64,000 nt of DNA from JAAELZ01 sp965209105 (GTDB lineage: Bacteria > Pseudomonadota > Gammaproteobacteria > Arenicellales > Poriferihabitantaceae): positions 1 through 64,000 of the forward strand of contig CBDBQB010000034.1 of assembly GCA_965209105.1 (NCBI GenBank), written 5' to 3'. The position numbers and the translations under genes are program-made. Numbering within the stretch: the stretch's first letter is position 1; every line of letters begins with the position of its first letter. Under the pieces are notes generated by a model that was not told the origin of the DNA, ran no database searches, and worked only from the letters and a program-made list of their open reading frames with translations. Below are positions 15,990 to 24,660 of this stretch, piece by piece.

Positions 15990-17771
15990 ATGAGTACTTT
16001 ACAGAAAATAATCATTCCAGAATTGGGAGATTTTGATCAAGTTCCAGTGATTGAAATTCTCGTCAATATCGGCGACGCGGTCGAACTCGAAACACCCCTT
16101 ATCACGCTAGAGAGCGATAAAGCGACGATGGACATTCCATCTTCACACGCAGGCATCGTCACCAAGATACTCGTCAGTGTGGGACAAACAGTCAATAAGG
16201 GCAGCGTTATTCTTGAGCTCGCAGTGTCTGAATCCGCCGCCCTCTCATCACCCGAAGATAAAGATGCCGACCACAGCACTGACAAACCTGCTTTAGATGA
16301 CTCGGTTTCCAGCACAAAACAAGTTGTAGTTGAGCCCAAAGAATACGATGCAGATCTGATCGTAATCGGCTCAGGCCCGGGCGGCTATACCGCAGCATTT
16401 CGCGCAGCAGACCTAGGTTTACAGGTCATCCTCATTGAGCGCTATGCCAACTTGGGCGGCGTCTGCCTCAATGTGGGTTGTATCCCTTCTAAAGCGCTGC
16501 TGCACGCTGCCAAGGTGATTGAGGACGCCGAAGACGCCGCGTCGTTTGGGGTCGACTATCCTGCGCCAGCACTAGACATCGAAAAGCTATTAAGCTGGAA
16601 GTTGGGGATAGTCAAAGGGCTAACAGGGGGTTTGGGACAGCTCGCTAAAAAACGTAAAGTACGTGTCATTTCAGGTGTTGCCCATTTCAGCGGCGCGCAT
16701 CAGATTGAAGTCGACACTGACAACGCAACCGAATCACTAAGTTTCAAAAATGCAATCATCGCCGCTGGATCACAGGCCGTCAAAATCCCGGGGTTCCCGT
16801 ATGATGATCCACGCCTGATTGATTCGACAGGCGCATTAGAAATAAGCGATATCCCCAAATCTCTGCTGGTTATCGGCGGTGGCATTATCGGGCTAGAAAT
16901 GGCAACGGTCTATCATGCGCTGGGCAGCGAAATAACCGTGGTTGAAATGATGGATGCGCTGATACCGGGCGCTGATGCTGATTTGGTTCGACCGTTACAA
17001 CGAAAAATTACCAAGCAATACGAAGCAATCTGGCTAAACACGAAAGTAACCGCTGTGCAAAGCCTTAAGAAAGGTTTGAAAGTCAGCTTTGACGGCGATA
17101 AAGCGCCCAAGAGCCAAGTATTCGATAAAGTATTGGTGGCTGTCGGCAGAAGCCCCAATGGCGGGAAACTAAACGCCAAAAGTGCGGGCGTGAACGTTGA
17201 CGAGCGTGGGTTTATTACGGTGGATAAGCAGCAGCGGAGCAATATCGCACATATTTTTGCAATTGGCGATCTCGTTGGTCAACCTATGTTAGCGCATAAA
17301 GCAGTCCACGAAGGAAAAGTAGCAGCAGAGGTTGCCGCGGGTATGAAAAGTGGCTTTGAAGCCAGTGTTATCCCCTCGGTTGCGTATACCGATCCTGAAG
17401 TTGCGTGGGTCGGTGTGACTGAAAACGAAGCGAAAAGTCAGGGCATTGAGTATGGCGTCGGAAAATTCCCATGGGCGGCAAGTGGTCGCTCTTTGAGTTT
17501 GAATCGAAAAGAGGGCTTAACGAAAACCTTATACGACGAAACCACCAAGCGAATCATCGGCTGCGGGATAGTTGGACCCAATGCTGGAGATTTGATCGCC
17601 GAAGGCACGCTGGCAATTGAAATGGGCGCGGATGCCGAAGATATTGGCTTAACGATTCACCCCCACCCCACCCTTTCGGAAACTATTGGTTTTTCCGCCG
17701 AGGCGTTTGAAGGCACTATCACCGATTTATATATGCCCAAAAAGCCTGCTAAAAAGCCCGCCAAGCAATAG
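15990..17771 (+). CDS. lpdA: Dihydrolipoyl dehydrogenase (E3) with N-terminal lipoyl domain
   Basis: The 593-residue protein is an E3 flavoenzyme that reoxidises the lipoyl arm with NAD+, fused to a lipoyl domain. Residues 1-78 closely resemble the E2 lipoyl domain, including Lys44 in ESDKATMDIP. After a linker, FAD binding begins at DLIVIGSGPGGYTAAFRA, the redox disulfide is in GGVCLNVGCIPSKALLH, NAD binding is at LLVIGGGIIGLEMATVY, and the catalytic His-Pro pair is in IHPHPTLSE. Lipoyl-E3 fusions are known in Neisseria and Xanthomonas and are found with short E2 proteins, as here. It is the third gene of the aceE-aceF-lpd operon. Confidence 0.95.
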   Translation: MSTLQKIIIPELGDFDQVPVIEILVNIGDAVELETPLITLESDKATMDIPSSHAGIVTKILVSVGQTVNKGSVILELAVSESAALSSPEDKDADHSTDKPALDDSVSSTKQVVVEPKEYDADLIVIGSGPGGYTAAFRAADLGLQVILIERYANLGGVCLNVGCIPSKALLHAAKVIEDAEDAASFGVDYPAPALDIEKLLSWKLGIVKGLTGGLGQLAKKRKVRVISGVAHFSGAHQIEVDTDNATESLSFKNAIIAAGSQAVKIPGFPYDDPRLIDSTGALEISDIPKSLLVIGGGIIGLEMATVYHALGSEITVVEMMDALIPGADADLVRPLQRKITKQYEAIWLNTKVTAVQSLKKGLKVSFDGDKAPKSQVFDKVLVAVGRSPNGGKLNAKSAGVNVDERGFITVDKQQRSNIAHIFAIGDLVGQPMLAHKAVHEGKVAAEVAAGMKSGFEASVIPSVAYTDPEVAWVGVTENEAKSQGIEYGVGKFPWAASGRSLSLNRKEGLTKTLYDETTKRIIGCGIVGPNAGDLIAEGTLAIEMGADAEDIGLTIHPHPTLSETIGFSAEAFEGTITDLYMPKKPAKKPAKQ

Positions 17772-17774
17772 AGC

Positions 17775-18557
17775 GTGAAGCTGTTCTCGCGTCACACGGG
17801 CAGAGGCGACGATGCCTTGGTAATTCTGCACGGCGTACTCGGATCATCGGCGAATTGGAAATCGCTCGCCAATCGATTTGGCAAACATCGAACCGTGTAT
17901 ACCCTCGATCTGCGTAATCACGGACAGTCCCCTTGGTCAGATAAAATGCACTATGCCGATATGGCTGATGACGTCGCTGAATTTATCGACCCCTTGGATC
18001 ACGCTAGCCTAGTCTTAATCGGCCATAGCATGGGAGGCAAGGTTGCGATGGCGCATGCACTTCAATACAGCGATCAAATCGATGCACTCATCGTCGCTGA
18101 TATTGCACCCGTCACTTATCAACACAACTTCACTGACTTAATTGACCCGATGTTGGCCTTAGATTTAACCGCTATCAGCGCCCGATCCGACGCAGACGAA
18201 AAACTCAGCAACAGCGTTTCTAACCAGGATATTCGCGCCTTCTTATTGCATAATTTGGCCTACGATAAAAAAGATGAACGCTGGTCATGGCGACCCAATT
18301 TAAAAGTGATCCGCAAAGCTATGTCGCGGATTGCAGGTTTTGATATTTCTCGTCGAGGCAGCTTTGACGCGCCTGCTTTATTTGTTTTTGGCGAGCAATC
18401 CGATTATGTCTTGGCACAGCACCATCGTGTGATTGGGGAATATTTTAAACGCGCGTCATACGAACAAATCGCCGATGCTGGTCACTGGTTGCACGCGGAG
18501 CAACCCTCGGCGTTTGTACGGGTTTGTGAACGATTTTTATCTGAAAATAGAGGATAA
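17775..18557 (+). CDS. ybfF: YbfF-type alpha/beta hydrolase (esterase)
   Basis: The 260-residue alpha/beta hydrolase starts with GTG three bases after lpdA, so it is probably in the same transcript. The oxyanion region VILHGVLGSSANWKSLA, the motif TLDLRNHGQSP, the nucleophile elbow LIGHSMGGKVAM and the C-terminal catalytic His in DAGHWLHAEQP are all canonical. The closest well-known relative is E. coli YbfF, an esterase that acts on acyl-CoA and malonyl-CoA esters in vitro. Its place behind the pyruvate dehydrogenase genes suggests a link to acyl-CoA metabolism, but that is only contextual. Confidence 0.85.
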   Translation: MKLFSRHTGRGDDALVILHGVLGSSANWKSLANRFGKHRTVYTLDLRNHGQSPWSDKMHYADMADDVAEFIDPLDHASLVLIGHSMGGKVAMAHALQYSDQIDALIVADIAPVTYQHNFTDLIDPMLALDLTAISARSDADEKLSNSVSNQDIRAFLLHNLAYDKKDERWSWRPNLKVIRKAMSRIAGFDISRRGSFDAPALFVFGEQSDYVLAQHHRVIGEYFKRASYEQIADAGHWLHAEQPSAFVRVCERFLSENRG

Positions 18558-18585
18558 TAGTGACAAGGTAACCGACGGGTTTCGC

Positions 18586-18591
18586 TATAAT
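18586..18591 (+). promoter_or_regulatory. Candidate -10 box (TATAAT) immediately before ispB
   Basis: A consensus TATAAT lies only 6 bp before the ispB ATG, with GTGACA about 20 bp further upstream as an imperfect -35. If used, transcription would start at or next to the ATG, giving a leaderless mRNA, or translation would begin at a downstream ATG (18715). It could equally be a chance match inside a read-through operon. Confidence 0.35.
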
Positions 18592-18597
18592 TTAGGC

Positions 18598-19635
18598 ATG
18601 AATCTCCCTTCTTATCAAGCGCAGTCATTAGACGTCACCGCCGCCCTTGAACAGCCGAATGACTCGCTGTTATTAGACACGGCTGCGGCTCTGATCAGTG
18701 ACGAGTTGCAGGAGATGAATCAACTCATCCGCAATGAGCTAAATTCTGATATCGCACTGATCAATACGCTCGGCGAATATATTATTCAGGCGGGCGGCAA
18801 ACGCTTACGGCCTTTGATTTTATTGCTCGCCGCAAAGAGTTTGGGCTATCAGGAGCAACAACACATCACCCTGGCTGCGGTAATCGAGTTCATCCATACC
18901 GCCACCCTATTGCATGATGACGTGGTCGATGCCTCTACCTTAAGGCGGGGAACGCCGACGGCAAACGATGTTTGGGGTAATGAAGCGAGCGTTCTAGTCG
19001 GCGATTTTTTATATTCTAGATCGTTTGAAATGATGGTGCGCGTGGGTAGCATGCCCATCATGGACTTGATGTCCGTCACCACTAATGCAATTGCAGAAGG
19101 TGAGGTTATGCAGCTTCTAAATGCCCATAGCGCAGACACCACCGAAGCCAGTTACCTTGAAACAATTTATCGAAAAACTGCGCGCTTATTCGAATCAGCC
19201 GCCCAGTTAGGCGGTATGATTGCCAATGCAAACACCCAACATATCAAGGCGTTGGCACTGTATGGAAAACATCTGGGCAACGCTTTTCAGATCGTCGATG
19301 ATCTATTGGATTATCAGGCAGACAGCACTCAAATGGGCAAAAATACGGGCGACGATCTAGCTGAGGGAAAACCGACACTTCCGCTTATCTATGCAATGCG
19401 CGTAGGATCCGCCAGCGAAGTTCAAATTATCAGAACCGCCATCGAAAATGGCGATCTCGACAAACTCGATGAAATACTCAGTATCGTCACCACCACTGGC
19501 GCAATCACCTATGCCAATAAGGTGGCGAAAAAGGCTTCTAGTGCAGCGATTGAAGCGCTAGCGCCCCTACCAGAATCCATCTATAAATCCGCATTGTGTG
19601 ATCTGGCGGTTTTTTCAACAGCAAGAAGTTTCTGA
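18598..19635 (+). CDS. ispB: Octaprenyl-type polyprenyl diphosphate synthase IspB
   Basis: This trans-prenyltransferase makes the long isoprenoid tail of ubiquinone from IPP and FPP. The 345-residue protein has the first Asp-rich motif LLHDDVVD and the second QIVDDLLDYQAD, plus AGGKRLRPLILLLAA and GKNTGDDLAEGKPTLPL. The frame is open upstream to 18433, overlapping the hydrolase gene. The ATG at 18598 gives an N-terminus about 20 residues longer than E. coli IspB, and an internal ATG at 18715 is the other candidate. rplU and rpmA, the usual divergent neighbours, are absent here. It converges with dxr. Confidence 0.92.
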   Translation: MNLPSYQAQSLDVTAALEQPNDSLLLDTAAALISDELQEMNQLIRNELNSDIALINTLGEYIIQAGGKRLRPLILLLAAKSLGYQEQQHITLAAVIEFIHTATLLHDDVVDASTLRRGTPTANDVWGNEASVLVGDFLYSRSFEMMVRVGSMPIMDLMSVTTNAIAEGEVMQLLNAHSADTTEASYLETIYRKTARLFESAAQLGGMIANANTQHIKALALYGKHLGNAFQIVDDLLDYQADSTQMGKNTGDDLAEGKPTLPLIYAMRVGSASEVQIIRTAIENGDLDKLDEILSIVTTTGAITYANKVAKKASSAAIEALAPLPESIYKSALCDLAVFSTARSF

Positions 19636-19655
19636 GCAATAGGCGTTTTACAATA

Positions 19656-20831
19656 TTATATTTGCGCCGAAGTGAAGTCTCGGCTTTGCCTGTCTGCCAA
19701 CAATACTGTCTCCAGCGAACGTTGCGAATTTTGCGCGACCGACTCCATTGCCGATTCAATCAAAACTGGAATACGATCAAAACTAATTTTCTGATCTAAG
19801 AACGCTTGTACCGCAACTTCGTTCGCGGCGTTTAGGATAGTCGGTAAGGTGCCGCCCTGTTCTGCCGCCGCCCGTGCCAATCGTAGGGCTGGGAATTTAT
19901 CGTCATCAGGCGGCTCAAAGTCAAACCGTGCTAAGGTGACCAAATCCAAGCGCGTCGTTCCGGACTCAATGCGTTGCGGCCAACCCAAGGCATGGGCAAT
20001 CGGTATTCGCATGTCTGGCGCGCCCATCTGTGCCAGGATTGAACCATCGGTATATTGCACCATCGAGTGAATCACGCTTTGGGGGTGAACCACGATTTCG
20101 ACCATCGATGGAGGGACTTCAAACAGTGCGCAGGCCTCAATCAGCTCCAGACCTTTATTCATCATCGTCGCCGAATCGACCGAAATTTTACGCCCCATTG
20201 ACCAATTGGGATGCGCACAGGCTTGTTCAGGGGTAATCGATGAGAAATTACTTTTATCCATTGTTCTAAATGGGCCGCCCGACCCCGTTAGAAGAATTTT
20301 TTCGATGCCCCGCTTTCGTGTCTTATCGTGGTTTGATCCCTTTTTAGGGGGCATACACTGAAAAATAGCATTGTGTTCGCTATCGACCGGCAATATCGTT
20401 GCACCACTGAGCGCTGCCTTGAGAAGAATTTCAGGGCCCAACATGACCAAAGGCTCCTTATTGGCAATCAACACCGTTTTACCGGCATCAACCGCCGCGA
20501 TGGTTGGCAATAATCCAATTGCACCCACGATGCCCGCGACGACGGTGTCTACTCGTTCATCTGCTGCCAATTCACTAATCGGTGCTTCGCCTTGAACAAC
20601 GCTGGTTTCAATATCTTGTTGCAACAACGCCGTTTGCAGTTGCTTCGCGCTTTCGCTATCTGCCATGGCAGCATACTGTGGCGAAAACTCTAGGCATTGC
20701 GCCAACATCCTCTCTACATTACGATTCGCACTCAACGCAAAAACCTTAAATTTATCTGGGTGTAAACGAATCACATCCAGCGTGCTTTTTCCAATTGATC
20801 CGGTCGAACCCAATACTGCTATTTGTCGCAT
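19656..20831 (-). CDS. dxr: 1-deoxy-D-xylulose 5-phosphate reductoisomerase
   Basis: Dxr converts DXP to 2-C-methyl-D-erythritol 4-phosphate, the committed step of the non-mevalonate isoprenoid pathway. The 391-residue protein has the NADPH motif VLGSTGSIGKSTLDVI, VDSEHNAIFQ with metal ligands, LTGSGGPFR and NWSMGRKISVDSATMMNKGLE. In the ANKE motif the next residue is Pro (ANKEPLVML), where Ser or Ala is more usual. It ends the uppS-cdsA-dxr run on the minus strand. The genes rseP and bamA, which normally follow in this class, are missing, and ispB converges instead. Confidence 0.95.
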   Translation of the reverse strand: MRQIAVLGSTGSIGKSTLDVIRLHPDKFKVFALSANRNVERMLAQCLEFSPQYAAMADSESAKQLQTALLQQDIETSVVQGEAPISELAADERVDTVVAGIVGAIGLLPTIAAVDAGKTVLIANKEPLVMLGPEILLKAALSGATILPVDSEHNAIFQCMPPKKGSNHDKTRKRGIEKILLTGSGGPFRTMDKSNFSSITPEQACAHPNWSMGRKISVDSATMMNKGLELIEACALFEVPPSMVEIVVHPQSVIHSMVQYTDGSILAQMGAPDMRIPIAHALGWPQRIESGTTRLDLVTLARFDFEPPDDDKFPALRLARAAAEQGGTLPTILNAANEVAVQAFLDQKISFDRIPVLIESAMESVAQNSQRSLETVLLADRQSRDFTSAQI

Positions 20832-20835
20832 CGAT

Positions 20836-21648
20836 TCAGACCAATTCGCCCAAGCTCAGCAATAAGCGATAAAACGCATACACCACCACAGCCGCGATTA
20901 ATCCATCGATACGATCTAATATCCCACCATGTCCAGGAATTAACTGACCACTGTCTTTAATCCCCGCTGCGCGTTTTAGCTTGCTCTCAGTTAAATCCCC
21001 TATGACCGAAATCAAGGCGACGAATACCGTGATGCCAAGCAGCAGAACAATCTGTAAAAAAGTAGAAATTGGCGCAATAAACGTATGGCTATAGATCAAA
21101 GCAACCATCACTGCCATCAGCATTCCGCAGGCCACCCCTTCTCGGGTTTTGGCCGGGCTAATGGAAGGCGCCAATTTGGTTTTGCCGAATCGCTTGCCGC
21201 CAAAATAGGCGAAGGAATCTGCGCTCCATACGATTAAAAACACTAACATTAAATCGTGCTGACCGAATTTGTCTCGCAAAGCGACAATCGCCAACCAAGC
21301 CAAACTCAACAACAATCCGCCCAGCGTTAAACATAGCCTTGAAGTAGCGATAGATTCTCGCCCCAAACTAAGTGCAAGCCAAAGCCAAATCAGCACGCCG
21401 ATCAAAAACAAACCCAGCAGTGCCTGAATGTTTAAATAGCCGAACTGATATACCCCCGCGAACAGCACCATGCCCATCGCATTGAGCAGAAAACTCCTTA
21501 CACTAGCGTCGCACAAGCGACGCCATTCAAACAAACCCCCGAGCATGAGCAACAACACCAAACCATTGAACACAGCCGAAGAAAGCGTAAATATCGCCCC
21601 TATCACCGCAACTGCCATCACGATTCCTGACACTATTCGCGTCAACAT
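20836..21648 (-). CDS. cdsA: Phosphatidate cytidylyltransferase
   Basis: CdsA makes CDP-diacylglycerol, the precursor of all bacterial phospholipids. The start at 21648 gives 270 residues and a typical N-terminus (MLTRIVSGIVMAVAVIGAIF). The frame is open 21 codons further upstream, but that part lies inside uppS. About eight membrane segments are predicted. The family signature is seen in the segment from SADSFAYFGGKRFGKTKLAP to SPAKTREG, and in GDLTESKLKRAAGIKDSG followed by PGHGGILDRIDG. It overlaps the end of uppS by 7 bp and dxr follows after 4 bp, so the three are co-translated. Confidence 0.94.
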   Translation of the reverse strand: MLTRIVSGIVMAVAVIGAIFTLSSAVFNGLVLLLMLGGLFEWRRLCDASVRSFLLNAMGMVLFAGVYQFGYLNIQALLGLFLIGVLIWLWLALSLGRESIATSRLCLTLGGLLLSLAWLAIVALRDKFGQHDLMLVFLIVWSADSFAYFGGKRFGKTKLAPSISPAKTREGVACGMLMAVMVALIYSHTFIAPISTFLQIVLLLGITVFVALISVIGDLTESKLKRAAGIKDSGQLIPGHGGILDRIDGLIAAVVVYAFYRLLLSLGELV

Positions 21649-22400
21649 ACGGATTGCTTTTTGATTTGAGCGTCGGTCTTTCCAAAACGTCGTTGCCGCA
21701 CGGCAAAACAATCTATTGCTGCATCAAGTTGCGCTTCATCAAAGTCAGGCCAGTATGTATCAGTAAAATATAGCTCTGCATAGGCTGCTTGCCACAAAAG
21801 AAAGTTACTGAGGCGTTTTTCACCGCCCGTACGAATCAGCAAATCTAGCGGTGCCTGACCCGCCGTTGAGAGCGCGCGATCAAAATCTTCTTCAGTGATG
21901 TCACTGGCTTGCATATCGCCCGTTTGGCAGGCATACGCTAGGGTTTTAGCCGCCTCGGCTATCTCCCAACGCGCTCCATAATTGAGCGCAATATTGAGAA
22001 CCATCCCGCTATTGCTTGAGGTTAAGGCGATTGCGCTATCCAATTTCTTAACTAGTTTTGCAGGCAGTGCCGCGATATCCCCAATGATTCGTAGCTGAAT
22101 ATTATTTCGATGTAAATCAGAAATTTGATCGTCAAGCGTGATCACCAACAATTCAAACAATAATTTAACTTCGGTTTCTGGGCGCTTCCAATTCTCTGAG
22201 CTAAATGCGTAAAGCGTTAGGCTCTCAACCCTGCGTTGGGCAGCATGTTCAACAACCCGTTTGACGGATTTGACCCCTTGTCGATGTCCAAATACACGCG
22301 GCTTTAGGCGTGCATTGGCCCAGCGACCATTGCCATCCATGATGACAGCAATGTGTTTGGCTGGACTAACTTCTAGGGCTTCCTCCATTGATTTTTTCAA
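21642..22400 (-). CDS. uppS: Undecaprenyl diphosphate synthase (cis-prenyltransferase)
   Basis: UppS condenses eight IPP units onto FPP to give the C55 lipid that carries peptidoglycan and O-antigen precursors. The 252-residue protein has the catalytic block AVIMDGNGRWANARLKPRVFGH, with the essential Asp and the phosphate-binding GNGRW, followed by LTLYAFSSENWKRP and LLIRTGGEKRLSNFLLWQ. The length is usual for the family. It is located between frr and cdsA in the conserved order. Its product would also supply the lipid carrier used by the glycan genes elsewhere in the window. Confidence 0.95.
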   Translation of the reverse strand: MKKSMEEALEVSPAKHIAVIMDGNGRWANARLKPRVFGHRQGVKSVKRVVEHAAQRRVESLTLYAFSSENWKRPETEVKLLFELLVITLDDQISDLHRNNIQLRIIGDIAALPAKLVKKLDSAIALTSSNSGMVLNIALNYGARWEIAEAAKTLAYACQTGDMQASDITEEDFDRALSTAGQAPLDLLIRTGGEKRLSNFLLWQAAYAELYFTDTYWPDFDEAQLDAAIDCFAVRQRRFGKTDAQIKKQSVC

Positions 22401-22421
22401 CGCAATAGAAACAGCGGGGTG

Positions 22422-22979
22422 TTAAACCTCCATGACCTCAGCTTCTTTATCCGTCACCGCTTGATCTACTTTGCCGACGTACTCATCAGTGATCGACTGG
22501 ATATGATCAAGCGCTGTTTTCTCTTCATCTTCACTGATCTCTTTTTCCTTGGCGAGATCTTTGACGTGTGAAATCGCATCACGTCGAATATTACGTATCG
22601 CGATCTTGCCATTTTCACCTTCTTGTTTGACTATTTTCGATAACTCGACGCGCCGATCTTCTGTCATCGGCGGAAGTGGAATGCGAATAATTTCTCCAGC
22701 AGTGACAGGATTAAGGCCGAGATCAGACTCTAAAATAGCCTTTTCGATCGGTGGCACCATGGATTTCTCCCAGGGTTGTACCGACAGTGTTCGGGCATCT
22801 TGAATACTGACCGTGGCACACTGTGCGAGCTGTGTTGCCGTGCCGTAATAATCGACCATAATATGATCCAACAGACTTGTACTTGCACGGCCTGTTCTAA
22901 TTCGAACAAATTCATCGACCACGACTTTTACACTTTTCCCCATTCTGTCGTGGGTTTCTTTATAAATTTCGTCGATCAT
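22422..22979 (-). CDS. frr: Ribosome recycling factor
   Basis: RRF splits post-termination ribosomes together with EF-G. The 185-residue protein has the family's tRNA-shaped fold pattern: an N-terminal helix MIDEIYKETHDRMGKSVKVV, then RTGRASTSLLDHIMVDYYG, IRIPLPPMTEDRRVELSK and a C-terminal helix ending DEYVGKVDQAV. Length equals the E. coli protein. It follows pyrH by 27 bp in the rpsB-tsf-pyrH-frr operon. Confidence 0.96.
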   Translation of the reverse strand: MIDEIYKETHDRMGKSVKVVVDEFVRIRTGRASTSLLDHIMVDYYGTATQLAQCATVSIQDARTLSVQPWEKSMVPPIEKAILESDLGLNPVTAGEIIRIPLPPMTEDRRVELSKIVKQEGENGKIAIRNIRRDAISHVKDLAKEKEISEDEEKTALDHIQSITDEYVGKVDQAVTDKEAEVMEV

Positions 22980-23006
22980 AGTGATGCCTTTTATTGTTGA
23001 AGTGGC

Positions 23007-23723
23007 TTAATCAGTGATGAGTGTTCCAACCGACTCCCCAGATACCGCTCGCCACAAATTACCGTGTTCGTGGAAGTTTAACACTTGAATAGGCAATTTA
23101 TTTTCTTTGCATAAGGTTATCGCGGTTAAATCCATGACCTCTAGATTTTGTGCAATGACTTGTTCATAGCTCAGGCGTTCATATCGCGTAGCACCAGGAT
23201 TCTTTTCCGGGTCAGCATCATATACCCCATCTACCCGTGTGGCCTTAATCATGATGTCTGCGTTAACCTCTAAAGCGCGTAAGCTGGCCGCAGTATCGGT
23301 CGTAAACATTGGGTTTCCCGTGCCCGCCGCAAAAATAACGATTTTTTTATTGTCGAGATGCTTGAGTGCCCGTGCTCGAACGTAAGGTTCTGCGACACCG
23401 ACAATGTGTAGCGCAGAAAGCACGCGTGAATTTTGCCCCTGTGCTTGAAGTGCTTGTTGCAATGCCAAAGCATTCATGGCCGTTGCAAGCATACCGATAT
23501 AGTCGGAACCTATGCGATCCATGCCCTTGGCTGCGGCTTGCATCCCCCTAAAGAAATTACCACCGCCGACGACGATTGCCAGCTCAACGCCCTGATCGGC
23601 GATATGCTTAATTTCCGCCGCAACTTGGTCAAGTACGCTACCTTCAATGCCAAAACCTGCCTCTCCCGCGAGGGATTCCCCGCTTAGCTTCAGCAATATT
23701 CGCTGGTAGGCTGGCTTAGGCAT
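23007..23723 (-). CDS. pyrH: UMP kinase
   Basis: PyrH phosphorylates UMP to UDP for nucleotide and cell-wall precursor supply. The 238-residue amino-acid-kinase-family protein shows LLKLSGESLAG, IVVGGGNFFRG, the nucleotide-binding FAAGTGNPMFTTDTAA and the C-terminal GTLITD. It lies between tsf (11 bp away) and frr. Size and motifs are standard. Confidence 0.96.
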   Translation of the reverse strand: MPKPAYQRILLKLSGESLAGEAGFGIEGSVLDQVAAEIKHIADQGVELAIVVGGGNFFRGMQAAAKGMDRIGSDYIGMLATAMNALALQQALQAQGQNSRVLSALHIVGVAEPYVRARALKHLDNKKIVIFAAGTGNPMFTTDTAASLRALEVNADIMIKATRVDGVYDADPEKNPGATRYERLSYEQVIAQNLEVMDLTAITLCKENKLPIQVLNFHEHGNLWRAVSGESVGTLITD

Positions 23724-23734
23724 AAATGCTTTGC

Positions 23735-24616
23735 CTAACTTTGACCCGCTTGCGCCATGACTTCTGCGACAAAATCATCTTCTTTCTTTTCAATGCCTTC
23801 GCCGACTTCTAGACGGCTAAAACTGACCACTGTCGCATCGCCTTCTTTAAGTAATGCTTCAATACTCTGATCCGGGTTTTTGACGAATGCTTGGCCTAAT
23901 AAGGTATTTTCTTTAAGAAACTTGTTCATTCGTCCTGCAATCATTTTTTCAATGATATTGTCGGGCTTGCCACTCTCGCGCGCTTGTGCAACAAAAATTT
24001 CTTTCTCTTTTTCGAGTAACTCCGCCGGCATATCTGATTCTGCGATACAGTTCGGATTGCTCGCGGCGATATGCATTGCAATATCTTTTGCAAGGCTAGA
24101 CGTGCCGCCGTCAAGTTTAACGATAACACCGATCTTTACGCCATGTAGGTAGGCGCCCAAAGTGCCGCCCTCTGCGTTTAACATTTCAAAACGACGGACA
24201 CTTATATTTTCACCAATTTTCGTAATCAAAGCTTGGCGTGCTTCCTCAACCGTCGCACCGTTAATGCTCGACGCATTGAGCGCATCAACGTCGGCCGGAT
24301 TATTTTCAATCACAGCTTGCGCAACCGACTTGGCAAAATTTTGGAAGCCCTCGTCTTTCGCGACAAAATCTGTCTCTGAGTTGATCTCGCACAGCACAAC
24401 TGCAGAACCATCTTCCGCTTCGACTTGGGCAATAATGCCCTCGGCAGCAATTCGACCTGCTTTTTTAGCTGCCGCTGCTGCGCCGGCTTTACGTAAATTA
24501 TCGATGGCGGCGTCAATATCACCGTCTGTTTCGGTCAATACTTTCTTGCAATCCATCATGCCAACGCCTGTACGTTCGCGGAGTTCTTTAATTAATGCTG
24601 TGGTAATCGCTGCCAT
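23735..24616 (-). CDS. tsf: Elongation factor Ts
   Basis: EF-Ts exchanges GDP for GTP on EF-Tu. The 293-residue protein has the N-terminal UBA-like domain (LIKELRERTGVGMMDCKKVL), the TDFVAKDEGFQNF core motif that contacts EF-Tu, and a C-terminal coiled-coil and dimerisation part. It lies 44 bp after rpsB. Motifs and length (E. coli 283) are standard. A long plus-strand ORF over it is an antisense shadow. Confidence 0.96.
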   Translation of the reverse strand: MAAITTALIKELRERTGVGMMDCKKVLTETDGDIDAAIDNLRKAGAAAAAKKAGRIAAEGIIAQVEAEDGSAVVLCEINSETDFVAKDEGFQNFAKSVAQAVIENNPADVDALNASSINGATVEEARQALITKIGENISVRRFEMLNAEGGTLGAYLHGVKIGVIVKLDGGTSSLAKDIAMHIAASNPNCIAESDMPAELLEKEKEIFVAQARESGKPDNIIEKMIAGRMNKFLKENTLLGQAFVKNPDQSIEALLKEGDATVVSFSRLEVGEGIEKKEDDFVAEVMAQAGQS

Positions 24617-24660
24617 GACTTATCCAAATAAAATTATTAATATATTGAAGAGCAACGCAA

